A DNA stretch of 64,000 nt from positions 30,371,714 through 30,435,713 of the forward strand of contig CM067316.1 in the NCBI GenBank assembly GCA_034231615.1. The letters run 5' to 3'. The DNA is from Meghimatium bilineatum. Its lineage: Eukaryota; Mollusca; Gastropoda; Stylommatophora; Philomycidae. A model generated the notes under the pieces. The model was given only the letters and a program-made list of their open reading frames with translations. It had not been told where the DNA came from and ran no database searches. The stretch's first letter is position 1, and each line of letters opens with the position of its first letter. Position numbers and translations under genes: made by a program. This document shows positions 22,180-33,377 of the stretch, one piece after another.

Positions 22180-23330
22180 GCTATATCAAGGGATAGCTCT
22201 GTTGTGGTAGTGTATGCTTTGGCTATCCTGCCAAGTAGAGAAATAATTTACAGGATACAGAATGAAGCGATTCTCCATATCTGGGTATTGAGGGAAATGA
22301 AAGATATCCCGCAATCATGTTTTGCCTCCCTTTATAACTTCTGAATAATTATACTTTGCTTTTTTGATTGTGACTAGATACATATTTGTATTTATGAGTT
22401 TTTAGGAAAGTGTAATGGCTCATTTCATACTAACTGAACAGTGACATCCTGTTTTGTTGAAAAATATACATAGAAGTGCTTGGGCCTTCACAGGTCAGTG
22501 CGCTGGTAAAACGATCAGGGTGGAGAGTGAGGAATTTGCTTTCCATGTGGATGTTTATTTCTTTTCAATGACCAAGATTAAAGATCAGGGTTTGAAATGT
22601 GGTGTTGTTAAAATTGAACTTTTTGGAGGGCGCAGAAGAAAGATGGTCAGCAAGCAGAGGACCAGTACTGTCAACAGAAGTGTAATTGGAGGTAATGTAA
22701 ACACTTTTGCCATGCAGACTAGGTCACAACTCCGCTGGACTAGCCACATCGTTCGTATGCTTGACAAGCGCCATCCAAAGAGATTATTATATGGGTAGCT
22801 GCGCGAAGGTAAACGTTAAAGCGAGGGCAGAAAAAGCGCTTCAAGAATCACCTAAAAATCTCTCTCAAGCACTGCAGCATCGATCCTAGCTCCTGGAAGA
22901 CTACAACACTTGATCGCTCAGCCTGGCACATCCAGATCACTGCTGGCATCACGAGATTTGAAAAAGAAAGAACACTGCGGGCAATCCACAAGCGCAAGAA
23001 GCGGAAGGATAAATCCGAAAATTATGCTACCCCAAACCTTATGCATTCCTGCATGCACTGCAATAGAACTTACCGTGCACGAATCGTACTCATCAGACAT
23101 CTACGAAATCACAAACCAAATTAGACAATTACCAATTTATTATTGTCATTTATTTGTTTATCACACGTATTGTTTTTTCATGCCATGCTCATCTTCGCTT
23201 GCGAAGGAGGAACACCATCGATGGCAGATACAACCAGGGATATATCGGGGCAACTATGGACGTATCAAGTTTGCAGTGATGATGATCCGACGACTAACTA
23301 ACTGGCTAATTAACTAACTAAATAAGAAAC
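22180..23330 (+). pseudogene. I-like LINE remnants, interrupted
   Basis: Three colinear pieces of the same LINE type as 640-3321. The first, 22180-22340, reads VVVYALAILPSREIIYRIQN, matching the thumb near residues 486-510 of the intact copy. The second, 22470-22694, reads RSAWAFTGQCAGKTI and then SMTKIKDQGLKCGVV and GGRRRKMVS. The third, 23220-23330, holds the last codons before a CTAA-type tail (CSDDDPTTN). An RTE-like fragment separates the second and third. The gap 22345-22465 shows nothing recognisable. Confidence 0.75.
22695..23219 (+). mobile_element. RTE-like LINE C-terminus with C2H2 finger, inserted in I-like LINE
   Basis: It encodes QLRWTSHIVRMLDKRHPKRL, LREGKR, KKRFKNHLKISLKHCSIDPS, LDRSAWHIQI and finally a C2H2 finger CMHCNRTYRARIVLISHLRNH near 23050-23115, with stops between blocks. 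This is the known C-terminal arrangement of an RTE-type LINE family with a terminal zinc finger. The LINE motif GATGGC(A/G)GATA is partly repeated on both sides, which suggests a diverged target duplication. Confidence 0.75.
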
Positions 23331-23712
23331 AAACTTACTAACTGACATACAAGTAACAGTATATATATTGGCGAAGAAAGAGTTACTGCTGTTGAAACAC
23401 ATGACATGTAAGAAGGACATTTATGGTTAATGTTATTATGTGTGATACTTGGTGAAGTTTACCTTTATTGTGTTGTCAATATTGTTAGCGTTTACTTCAC
23501 AGCTCTACAGAAACTAAATGTTGTCATCCGTAGGTGTTTAGTTTCACATGAACAATCATCTATAACATGATCTTCAAGAACTACATTGACATTATCATAT
23601 ACTTACATATTGCAAGATTATTTCATATTGTGGTATTATAGCGGGATATTCAACAGTTGGGGCGTTTTAAACTCCAACAACATCTGACTGTGGGGTCATG
23701 AGAAAGTAAAAT
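23331..23712. other. Non-coding, nothing recognised
   Basis: AT-rich sequence after the LINE tail. I see no coding frame or repeat I can name. Confidence 0.4.
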
Positions 23713-23800
23713 GAAAAAAAAAGATGAGAAGCATAATTGTATAGATGACGTGCCATGAAGCTTCTATAGAAAGATAACCTCAATATTACGGTATGTCATA
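23713..23800 (+). repeat. Partial copy of the 21983-22065 segment
   Basis: From the A-run GAAAAAAAAA through AAGCATAATTGTATAGATGA to CAATATTACGGTATGTCAT this segment is nearly identical to 21983-22065 and matches the inverse of 3322-3360. Its high identity points to a recent duplication or a young family. Confidence 0.8.
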
Positions 23801-23939
23801 TGTTTGTGTGTCTCACATTTTATACTAGTTTTGTTATTTGGATATGACCATTTCTTTGATACCACATTAGGCAATGAGAAAGGGTATATGTAGGCATACA
23901 TCATGCAAAAATATGTTAATAGTTCTAAGGACAGACAAA

Positions 23940-24960
23940 TACATGCTAATGACTGTTCAGTCACTGCCAGCTCCGAAAATGATATGGAAGCCACCATGGA
24001 TAGGTTTCATATAGCTCGTGATCTCTTTGCTGATCATAACATCAAGTGAACGGATGTAAAATATCCACCCTCTATAACTGAACCATACCAGGAACCGGTT
24101 ATCAATGCCAATAATAATTGTCTCCTACAAGTAGACAGAATCACTTACCTTCGTAGTATATGGTATTGATGCTGAAGTTAATAGCAGAATCTGTAAAGCG
24201 ACTGTTTAATTTAGCAGACTGCACGGCAATGTGTGGGAACGGACAGGTATTAGTCTCGCCACAACACTAAAAGTATAACGATGACTACCGTGCTATACGC
24301 TTGTAAGACATGAACAGTGTACATCAGATATGCCAGAGTATTAAATCACTTGCACACATGCTTATCAGCTGACGTCTCAGGATAAAGTAGCAAAACAAAG
24401 TAGTTGATACTGAAGTCCTCACTAGAGCAATGCCCCAAGAATTAATACAATGCTGAATGCAGTCCAACTGAGATTGGACAAAAATGTTATGAGCAAATAC
24501 ATCCCAAAACTGCTACTGTATAATGAGTTCATGTAGGAAAACCACCTTCCGATGACAGCAGAAACGCTTCAATAATTCTCTCGAACTGTCCTTACAGAGC
24601 TTTAACATCGACACTACATCTTCAGAGTATATCGCCCAGAATCGTCCAGTGTGCAACAGTGACACCAAGGAAAGATTCTCGCATAGCTTAAACGCATCAA
24701 ATGTCAAATGTACAGAAAAATCAACCCTGTTGCACAAAAAAGACAGAACAACAAACACATTATGCTCAATTTTGATCATGCATGCCCCAAATGTGGCAGA
24801 TAATTATACGCCAGAATTGGAACTGTCATTCATCTCTGCACACACCAGAGATATGCAACAATACAATTCTGAAAACATTTTCATCATCTTCTGCGATGGA
24901 CTGCCACAATATACAGATAGGCAGACAGATACCACTAGAAAGAAGAACATATCACCGACA
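23940..24960 (+). pseudogene. RTE-like LINE RT C-terminal half with C2H2 finger
   Basis: Plus-strand remnants in several frames. HANDCSVTASSENDMEATMD near 23950 corresponds to the YADD region of RTE reverse transcriptases. Then come ITYLRSI near 24140, VLYACKT and TVYIRYARVLNHLHTC near 24290-24360, and a degraded basic region. A final finger CPKCGR-LYARIGTVIHLCTH lies near 24784-24846, followed by an RTE-like terminal segment. It is colinear with the copy at 22695-23219 but covers more of the RT. Many stops make it inactive. Confidence 0.7.
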
Positions 24961-24969
24961 AAAATATAA

Positions 24970-25210
24970 TCATCATCAGGTGACATATTCTTTCCAGAAC
25001 GTAGTCTTCAAAATGGATCTCTTGAATTCTCCGCGGTCTTGAGCAAGTTGTCCCGCCTCTTTTAGTGGCATGCGCATGCATTCTTTAATATCTTTTGTCC
25101 AGCGGCGTCTTGGGCGGCCTTTGCCCCTGTTGCCTTCTATCATTCATTCCAGTAACATTCTCTCCGTGTCGTAGCGTATCTTTATATGACCAAAAAAATA
25201 GCGTTGTCTT
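24970..25210 (-). pseudogene. LINE pol C-terminal fragment in the GPCR flank
   Basis: The minus strand reads YFFGHIKIRYDTERMLLE, a stop, then MIEGNRGKGRPRRRWTKDI and KECMRMPLKEAGQLAQDRG, down to about 24990, with a short GATGAT tail near 24974. The basic GKGRPRRRW block and AQDR ending are typical of LINE pol C-termini. It ends about 280 bp downstream of the GPCR splice donor, so it sits in the presumed first intron. Confidence 0.7.
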
Positions 25211-25491
25211 TAATATGGGCTTCTGGTCAAAATGGCGAGTGAGAATGTATGTGTTTCACTGTCAATTTAAATCGAATATTCCTCCTGAAAGCAACAGCAC
25301 CTCTACATGTGTCGCAGGAGTATAGTGCAAAGAAATGTTCTATGGATGTGGTGAATAATTGGTATTGAAATTAGCGAGTAATACTGATTGTAAATTCAGT
25401 ATTACCATCATGTGAAAATGTAATACTATATCAAAATATAATCAATAATTAATTGTTCTTACTTATGTAAAGCTAGTTTTGAATAGCCTAC
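25211..25491 (-). other. Presumed intron sequence of the GPCR gene
   Basis: AT-rich, no coding frame. It begins on the minus strand with GTAGGC at 25491, directly after the exon. No acceptor with a plausible second exon was recognised anywhere below it in the window. Confidence 0.5.
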
Positions 25492-25495
25492 CTGG
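25490..25495 (-). promoter_or_regulatory. Splice donor
   Basis: The minus-strand sequence around 25492/25491 is CTCCAG|GTAGG, a good donor. It falls exactly where homology to the receptor family stops (YLQ) and unrelated residues begin. Confidence 0.8.
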
Positions 25496-25965
25496 AGATA
25501 GAGTACAGCCTTGCAAAACACCGTTCCAAGGAACCAAGTCTCAGTGACATCCTGAATCAGAGTCGGGGGCAGACAGACTAAGATGACCATGAAGTCTCCT
25601 ACCGCTAGGTTCACAATGAACACATTCGTCACTGTACGCATGTTCTGATTTCGTAGTACGGCGAAGCAGACAAGGGCGTTTCCCACTAAACCAACTATGA
25701 AAGTTAAAATGTAAGGAATAATGAAAGCCCATTCATAATCTTTTGGTGTCACGTGCTGGTAGAGATTGTCATAGTAAGTAAGCTCATCCCAGCAATACTC
25801 ATTCCAGCAAATCGTGCTCCCGTTGCTGAGATTAGTTGTAGTAGCTTCTGAAGAAATAATTACGTCAGCAAAGTTGAAGAAATTCTTTTTTGTGGTTACA
25901 GACATCGTGACCTCTTCAGCAGCGTCTTGAACTTCCATGGTGATGCTCTGATTTATAACGACCAT
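25492..25965 (-). CDS. Exon of an orexin/allatotropin-like neuropeptide GPCR (N-terminus to TM3 start)
   Basis: This exon encodes 158 residues of a rhodopsin-class plasma-membrane receptor for a neuropeptide, which would signal through G proteins. The N-terminal ectodomain (1-78) has N-glycosylation sequons at N5, N45 and N48 and no clear signal peptide. TM1 is about 79-104 with GN at 95-96. The first intracellular loop is LRNQNMRTVTN. TM2 is about 115-133 with the conserved Asp at 124 (LAVGD). The first extracellular loop has TETWFLG, and Cys151 is the usual disulfide partner. The pattern RNxxMRTVTNxFIVNL...CLPPTL..DVTETW is characteristic of orexin and allatotropin receptors. The exon ends CAG|GTAGGC in phase 0 at 25492. 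Whether ATG 25965 is the true start and where the remaining TM helices lie cannot be seen. The ligand is inferred only from family resemblance. Confidence 0.85.
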
Positions 25966-27119
25966 ATGTAGTAAAATGCAAAACAGGGATAGCTATGCAA
26001 ACACACTTTAGATTATCTTTCATTTATACAATCAAGGGCTTTGCATGTCCCTGAATATAGGCGTGACTTCAGCATACTTATTATTCAACAATAACTCACC
26101 TGTAAAATTCAATATAAACTGAATAATATTGAACTGATTTTCACATATAGCTGTATTCTGTGACGATGTCAGTCAATATACTTGTCACGCAAGGGCTAAG
26201 ATGTTCCTAATCATTACTGACATAAGTGATCCGTGATGGTAGATTTCATATATTTAAAACTATACTGCACATTTAATTTGATGTTAGCGGCCCTCTAGTT
26301 TCCTACACATTTCAACTACAAAAGTCCCGGATTTAACAGTTCTTCCTTCAATTAAAATAATTATATTTTAATTACATTTTCAAACATAATATTGAAAGAT
26401 TCTCAACGATTATAGCTACACTTTCCCTGTGAAATAGTTCGCAATAATGCTGTCTTTACGTTGCAAGACTGAAGATATCACAATTAGCTCATATATGGTC
26501 TTTAGAATATTTACGTGTATACCACAAATGCATCACATATCAATTTGTAAAGTGAAATTCACGTGACCCTGTAGCTTACGTCTGTTTGTTGGTTCCTGCT
26601 ACGCATGGTTCCATGCCGTTGAAAAATGTCAATAGATATCCGAGCATTCGTATTTCTTTGGTTCGCTGATTTTAGATAGACAACAAGAAAACTTACTCTG
26701 CGCACTCTATTCTAATATGTAGAATTAAAAAGTGTCTCTAGTTATTCTGAGCAAACTTTTTCGTATTTCTTAAAGTCTTCAAACGGATCAACGTTTCTTT
26801 ATTTGCGATGTCATTATCGACGTTTCATTAAAAAAATATTATCACGTAGTATCAGTCACTATAAATCTGCAGGAAAACCAGAAAAGATAATGATCAGGTT
26901 AGTAATTATTACAAATAAAATAGTATGTAATATGCATTTTAAATGTGGGGCGTATTAATGAAGGAGTAACATTAAATGAAAATACACCAGCAAAAATGCT
27001 CCCTGTAATTTTTAGGATGATTGATGAAACATTGAACATGATATCAGAAGATCGAAATATCGGATAAACAAAACTACTAAACATATTTCAAAACATGTCT
27101 TCAAGAGTCCGTACATGTA
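25966..27119. other. Upstream flank of the GPCR exon, no feature recognised
   Basis: About 1.1 kb of AT-rich sequence with no coding frame, no clear TATA/Inr pair that I would defend, and no known repeat. If 25965 is the start codon, the 5' UTR and promoter would lie here. Confidence 0.4.
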
Positions 27120-28048
27120 ACATATAATTGACCATTCTCTGATACGCTAATTTATCACTCTCTACTACATAAATTGAGTAGTGTCTGCTACACAAATTTA
27201 TGATTATTAGCTAAATTAATTGACTATTCCTTGCAATATTCATTGACACATCTATGATGTACTAATTGACAACACACTGCTACACCAACTCACTATGTAC
27301 ACCATTAATTGACATATATTTGCCAAATTAATTGATCAATTTGACCACTGTCTGCTACATTAATTGGTCACTCTGTACAAAAATAGTCACTCTTTACTAC
27401 AGTAACTCGTATATTTACTAGTACATTAAATAGTACTACATTAAATGATTACTCTTTACAAGATTACCTGACGACTCTCTGCTACACTAATTGACCACAC
27501 GCAACTAAAATATTTGTCCATTATATTTTACGTTCATTGACCACTCTGTACAACTTTGTTTTGCCAATCTTTGTTACGCTAATTGATGATTTTTTGCTAC
27601 ATTAATTTTCCACTCTCTGCAACACTAATTAACCACCTTCTGATACACTCTGAATTAATGGATCACTCTGGACAACATGATTGAACATTTTCTTTTACAT
27701 TAATTGACCATTGTGTACAGCATTACTTGGTCACTCTCTACGATATCACCTGACCACACTGTACAACATTAATTTCGTACTCTATGCTACATTAAATGGA
27801 AACTCGCTGCTACTCTAATTGACCAATCTCTGCCACGACAAATTGCTGTACTAAAAAAACGAATTTGCCAATTTATGATACATTACTTGACCACTATGTA
27901 AAGTATTAATTGGCCACTCCCTGCTATATTAATTGACAACTCTGTACAACATTACTCGTCAACACTTTGTTATGTTAATTGATCACTCTGTGCAAAGTTA
28001 ATTGGTCACTCTATGCAAGATTATCTGACCACTCTACAAAACATTAAA
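27120..28048. repeat. Decayed minisatellite, period about 25 bp
   Basis: Dozens of degenerate copies of a motif like TTAATTGACCACTCTCTGCTACA fill the block, with variants such as TTGATCACTCTGTACAA. Other blocks of the same motif lie at 32566-32601, 33100-33130 and about 36720-37127. Spacing varies from about 20 to 30 bp. Confidence 0.85.
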
Positions 28049-28059
28049 TAGTTAGGTAT

Positions 28060-31000
28060 TAGGTATGTTGATTATTATCTTCGCACACGGGACACGTGCA
28101 TAGGTGCTCCGATCTCCGCTTTAGTAAATCTCTCAGGGTATAACGGCTGATGGTTCCTGTTCTATGTTGGTTCACTACTCTTTTTGAAATCTTTGTTAAG
28201 GGTTCTCTTTGGGCCACGTCCATTCTCACTCCCAACTCTTGCATTCTTGATATCGACTCATGCTTATTCATCTTAAAATCCTCTGATCGTGAGGACTCAC
28301 GAAGGTCAGTTATTATGTCTGCTCGGTCCATAGACTGACCGATGTGGTGGCGAGACTAGCTAATTTGTCGGCACGTTCGTTTCCCTTCACGCCCGCATGT
28401 CCGGGGACAAAAATAAGCGTGAGTTTTCGTAATGATGCCCGTACTTTAGCACACTCAAATGGCTCCGCCCATTCCCTACGTACATCACATGTTTTGACTT
28501 TCTGAATCATATTCGGTGAATCACTTAGTATGAAAGCATGGGAATAGGTTTGCGACTCCAGCTAGTAAAGTTCCTGCGTTACCGCGAATTCTTCCATAGT
28601 TAGTCTGATCGTTGTTGTGGTAAAGGAACCACTAGCTTCGTGTACTGTTTTCTCATTTGATCTGGCAGTAAAGACCCATGCGCATCGCTGGTGAACGGAT
28701 GACCGACCCGTCCGTATAAATCACAACATCTTACTCATCAATGGCATTCTCGCACATTAGTGCCTTAACCTCAGCATCCACGCTTACGTGGCTGTGTTTC
28801 TTGCACACTCTGTTGTGTGTAACGACAGTCTAGACTGCCTCTTGAAAGAACAATATTCAAGTCATCTTGATCAAGTCATCTTGGCTGTCAATATATTTAC
28901 GGTTTTGTGTCTTTTATAGTTAGTTTGTTTGCGTGTGTTTCTTGAGAAAGGTCCCAATAGGACCACAGCGTAGGAAAATTGTCAATTTTTGTTTTAACGC
29001 ATATTTGTTATATACCTTTTTATCTAGATATATTCATAGTTAGGTATTCCTAGTATCCTGTTTATCTTATTTTGCATTACTCTTGAAAGAACGTAGGAAT
29101 AGGTATCCATTCCTCGCCAGGAGCTATATCTTCTGGGGCACAAATATGTTTAACGGTATCCTCGGCCCGACCCGACCACGATTTACCTCTCTTGAGCCTG
29201 CTTCCCTCCACAAGAGGGACCTCGCTGTGTAGTGGGTGGTCTATGTCAGAACTCACTCTAATGTATGCACTAGCACGCCACATATCAATTCTATGAAATA
29301 TGCTCAGAAAAAAAGGAGAAATCTCATAGCCACATAGGGTGTGTCCCTTGTGCATCCAAGAATGATCCACATCGCTTCGTTTTGAATCATCTCCAGCCTC
29401 TCAATCTGTGTGTTACTGGCGGTGATAGTAGCGCCTGTATATTCAATGACAGGGAGGACAAGAGCCTCGTATAAGATTACAAGCTGTGGTTGTTTAGTGT
29501 CAGCCGCTGCCGTTTTCTCAGAGATGAAAGTCCTTTGCGGGCCTTAGCGATAACATGATCAAAGTGTTCCTGGAAACACAACGATCAAATCGCACGCCCA
29601 GGTATTGTAAGGATGAGGTCCCGATTATATCGTACCCTCTCATCTCCACAGTCGGTGTCACAGACTTTACGATGTGATTGTTAAGAGAGAACCATATCAC
29701 CGCAGCCTTCTCCTGGTTGATCTGTGCCCCTGAAACATCACACCAGGAGACGATACGGTCTAGCTCTTTCTGCAGTGATCCGACAGTTTCTGTTCTATCT
29801 CGTCCCTGTCTGTATACCAGGATATCATCCGCAAAAGACAATGTTCTACCTCTCACGTCGAGCTGCTGCTGTGTGTTTGCTACAGTGTAGACATTGAATA
29901 AGACAGGTGAGAGGGGATATCCCAGTGGAAGGCCTGGGCGTATTGTTATGGGTTTAGATGTCCAACAACCTCACCTCAGAGCCACCTTCCTCTCGAGCAA
30001 CACCGCTGATATCCATCTGACGACAAAGTGTCAACATTAAAGAACAAGAACGTATTGAAAAGGTATTCGAACGACACTCTGTTATACGCGTCCTCCAAGT
30101 CAATCGCGACAACACACGTTTCCAGACCTACATGAAGTCCTCGAATACATCGTAGACAAAAACAGCAGCATTGCGCCATGTTTATTTCTGACGTCTGTAG
30201 CCTCTGAGCGTGCCCGGAAAGATGGGGCTCTCTTTCAGTACTGTTCTACAATCTTCTCAATCAGTTTGCCTATGGGGTTCTGCATCGTTATGATTCGGTA
30301 GCCATTGATGTGGACGTGATTTTTATTGGGCTTCTTTAGTGGCAATATGTAGCTGTGCAGCCATTCTTCCTTGATGGTACCGTTCTTGATGCTTCCGTTA
30401 AACCTGCCAACCAGGTCAGTTAGTCACTCTTCTAAAGGATGTCGAAGTCCTCGTATCGTATACCGACAGGGCATGGGGCAGTGTTCCGCTACCATTTAAG
30501 AGTGGTCTGGTCGTTTTTAGCAGTTATATGTATGATCTCATTCCACTTAGCCTCCATACATAGACCAGACAGCATAGTGATAAACCTCCGCCAAACATCT
30601 AGATTGTTTTGGTTCGTCTGTTGAACGTAACGCTCAAGGAAGGATATTCCCTTATCTTCGTCTGATTTCGTCATGTTAGATTAGGGGATTGAAAGGTATG
30701 TCGACTCATTGAACACTTCAATTCATGCTCCTCTGAAAACACCAGAACGTCTTAAGAGACTTGTCTGAGCTGATCTGCTTGCAGAATTCATTCCACCTTT
30801 CTTCTTTTGCCTGATGGGCACCTGTCTTGAAGAGTAACATGGTGTCATCAACGGTCTGCTTCAATGCAGTTACGTTATTGGATGATATGCAGCCGGAGTG
30901 ACGTGCTTTTTACCACGCCCTGACGGCCTGCCGTTTGTTCCTCCATGCCTTCTCTACGTCGTCATTCCACCATGGTGGCTGATTCAACTCACTGCGTCTT

Positions 31001-31750
31001 GGGCGCTTGACCTGCTACTTGCTGCACCTAATTTTGCTTATCAAGTCATTGCCCGAGTTGTCGTACTGGAGGGCCCTTGGAACGTTGCTACGCTTCCCAT
31101 GATTGTATTTCTTGATAAGGATAATGCGCGAGTAGTGATCGCTACCGCTATGCCCTAACACAGTCCACCTGCAAAGAGGGGCCAAGGCGGAGGAAACCAA
31201 TGATGCCAGGTCTATGCTACTGTCACTGTCTCCAGATCGGCTGGCAGTCCTAGTTACCGTGCCATCATTGAGACACACGACATTAGCAGTTACCAGGGCA
31301 TCCTCTAGATCTTCCCCTTGCTTGTTGGTAATGTTGTTTCCCCACTGTCTTCCTCTGGCATTGAAATCTCCGCAAAAAACAATGTGCTTTTCGTTATAGC
31401 TCAAGTAATCTATCACATGTGGTTTTCCCTATCTTGCCATTGCGAGTATATACGTTTACGATAACAATAGGTACCGGCACTTGTATCCTAACAGCGTGAA
31501 CTTGCATCTAGGTGCCGTTCCACCGAGACATGTCCATCACGGAAGCCGTTACACTGCTGCGTACGAGAATTGCCTGACCAAGGTGAGTCCGATCGTAGAA
31601 GATTGTGAATCCCGTGACTGAAATCGTGCCTGCCCCAAGGTTTGTCTCTTGCAAAGCAATTATGTCGGCTCTATATATGAGTTGTCGAGTGTGGTTCTTC
31701 GTTGATTAACGCTCGAGCATTTCCATTACAAGATACGCATGTGACTTCGG
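28060..31750 (-). pseudogene. I-like LINE pol pseudogene
   Basis: The endonuclease shows DIIALQETNLGAG (about 31660), GQAILVRSSV (about 31560), VFCGDFNARGRQWG (31383 region) and HSGSDH near 31140. The RT shows CVVAIDLEDAYNRVSFEYL near 30120, a damaged motif B and SFADDILVYRQGRDR near 29840, so the palm aspartates of motif C survive. The thumb contains LQYLGVRFDR. RNase H shows VVIYTDGS near 28720 and TFIFVPGHAGVKGNERADKL near 28415-28355. The C-terminus MDRADIITDLRESSRSEDF is close to the 11-kb copy. Frameshifts and stops separate these blocks, so no intact protein results. Confidence 0.8.
28852..29079 (+). mobile_element. 228-bp SINE-like insertion with perfect 13-bp target duplication
   Basis: CTCTTGAAAGAAC at 28839-28851 and 29080-29092 flanks the insert exactly. 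Removing it restores the LINE reading (PTFFQE followed by AV..VVTHNRVCKK). A related copy lies at 21397-21545 (minus). The unit has no coding frame. Its middle contains a perfect 5-bp stem GGTCC-CAATA-GGACC near 28949-28963, between CTTGAGA-like and ACAGCG sequences, loosely like a hammerhead core. It ends in TTGCATTA. No A or B box was seen, so it is not an ordinary tRNA SINE. Confidence 0.8.
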
Positions 31751-31970
31751 CCCAGCCTGTCACACTTAAGTTGTTGCCTTCTTGCCTCGGCTCTATTTTT
31801 CTTCCTCTCCCCTCGTCTACGTCCGCGTAGAGGTCGGTGGTCGTCGTTGCTTCCTTCATCAACCATCATATCAACTGAAATACCATGAGAGAAATTACCT
31901 AAGTGGAACTCGGCCATTGCTCGAAGCTCCGTAGCACGGCCAAGAATCATTGAGTTATGAAAAATTTACA

Positions 31971-32565
31971 TTATAATAAACTATACAAGTACATTACAAT
32001 ATAATATGCCAATAAACTAACGATAAAATTGCGCTATAATGTGAAGAATACTTAAAAAAATGGGGCAACAATATAATCACGTGAAACAATATAACTAGCA
32101 GCAGAATGAATCCTCGAATCTTTAATAACACTGCGTATTGAAGATGAACCCAAGTATACAGACTTGATGTGTGATAATAGCATTATGTATACCGCAAAAA
32201 ACACGTGTTAAAACTCAAGCAAGAGAGCTGTAGGAACGTGTCTGTTCGCCATCTTTCCTCGTCGTTGTATCATAGGTCTTTTTGTTGATTATACGTGAAA
32301 ATATTGGCTTTCGTCTACACCTTACTTACTTGTAAACACGGTATCCGTTGTCAAGCATCCATAGTTAAAGCCATTTTGAAAAACGTACATAGAGAATTGA
32401 CATATTTTACCATTCATCCAGCCTAACATGTCGGCAGAATACCGCAGCGAACATTTATTCTTCTAGTGACAGGAACGACTCACAATTCTTACTACTGTAC
32501 ATGGCAGATAGCTACGTATTCGCTGGATAAAAATAATAATATTCCAATTACTATAGTTACTCGCT
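31971..32565. other. Unassigned non-coding stretch
   Basis: AT-rich sequence between the LINE 5' end and the next minisatellite remnant. No gene or repeat recognised. Confidence 0.4.
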
Positions 32566-32601
32566 GATATAGTAATTTATCACTCTGTAAAACATTAATT
32601 T
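32566..32601. repeat. Minisatellite remnant
   Basis: AGTAATTTATCACTCTGTAA and ACATTAATTTGG match the 27.1-28.0 kb motif and are cut by the following LINE tail. Confidence 0.65.
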
Positions 32602-33098
32602 GGTATGTTATGTTATGTTCCCCCAGGACTATAGGCGGCGCATAGGGCGGAAACCATAGCTTTCCATTTCTGTCTTTGTGTTGCCAGGTCTTTCAATTGT
32701 TACGTGTTGTTTACTTTCTCTTTTAATGCCTTCTCTTTTAATGGTTTTTCGTAGAGTTTCTCTAGGTCTCCCTCTTCTTCTTACTCTAGGTGGCACCCAA
32801 TATAGTGACTGCTGTGGAATTCTTAGGCTGTTCATTCTGAGAACATGGCCGATGTAAGTCCAACGCCTTTGTCTAATGAAGGAAGATATATATGTTTGTT
32901 TGCTTTCCTCTCTTATAGTAGTGTTAGATTTAAAGTCACTCCACTTAACATTCAGAATGGTACGTAGGCATTTGTTTTCAAAGGAGTCGAGTCTCTTATC
33001 TGTGGCTTTTGTGGCTTTCCAACTTTCGCATCCATATGACAGAATAGGGAGTTGTAGTTAAACAACCTCAGTTTTCTGGTGTTTCTTAGTGTGTTTTA
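32602..33098 (-). mobile_element. LINE 3' fragment with (ATAAC)n tail, sister of 11634-12045
   Basis: The minus-strand frame reads LPILSYGCESWKATKATDKR, SFENKCLRTILNVKWSDFKS, RRWTYIGHVLRMNSLRIPQQ and RRRGRPRETLRKTIKREG, then a frameshifted C-terminus and the tail seen on the plus strand as TATGTTATGTTATG. TTGGTAT-like repeats on each side and restored minisatellite continuity indicate insertion into the minisatellite. It is longer at the 5' side than the 11.6-kb copy. Confidence 0.8.
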
Positions 33099-33148
33099 TT
33101 GGTATTCTCTGCTAGATTAATTGACCAATATCATCATCATCATCATCA
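33099..33148. repeat. Minisatellite remnant and (ATC)n
   Basis: ATTCTCTGCTAGATTAATTG is one copy of the dispersed minisatellite. A short ATC run follows at 33131-33148, resembling the 3' tail of a minus-strand LINE or SINE (GGTGCCGCAACGGCTGG lies just beyond). Confidence 0.55.
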
Positions 33149-33375
33149 GGTGCCGCAACGGCTGGCGTTGGCGATCATTGCTCACTACAGCTCTCTGTAT
33201 ACAGTATTCTTAATCAAGATCGTTGTTTTTTTTTCCTGTTTTTATTAAATAATTAATTAATTTAGTGTTGTCCCGAACTCGGCTATCATCTGCCAAGCAA
33301 ACACTCAGTCTGTACTGTATGTATATATATTTCATCCATTTTTATTATTAATAATAAAGATCCATATATATATAT
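33149..33375. other. Non-coding stretch with TA repeats
   Basis: It contains possible LINE/SINE 3' sequence next to the ATC run and a TA microsatellite at about 33365-33377. No gene seen. Confidence 0.4.
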
Positions 33376-33377
33376 AT

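Larger units (their letters stand above)
28049..31970 (-). mobile_element. I-like LINE, minus strand, near full coding length but broken
   Basis: Inserted in the minisatellite. The order on the minus strand is a short upstream region, then endonuclease, RT, RNase H and a half zinc knuckle. The 3' end is CPVCEDNNQHT with the stop in a CCTAA-type tail, the same end as the 11090-11505 copy. A 228-bp SINE-like unit interrupts it at 28852-29079. The 5' limit near 31970 is approximate. Confidence 0.8.
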
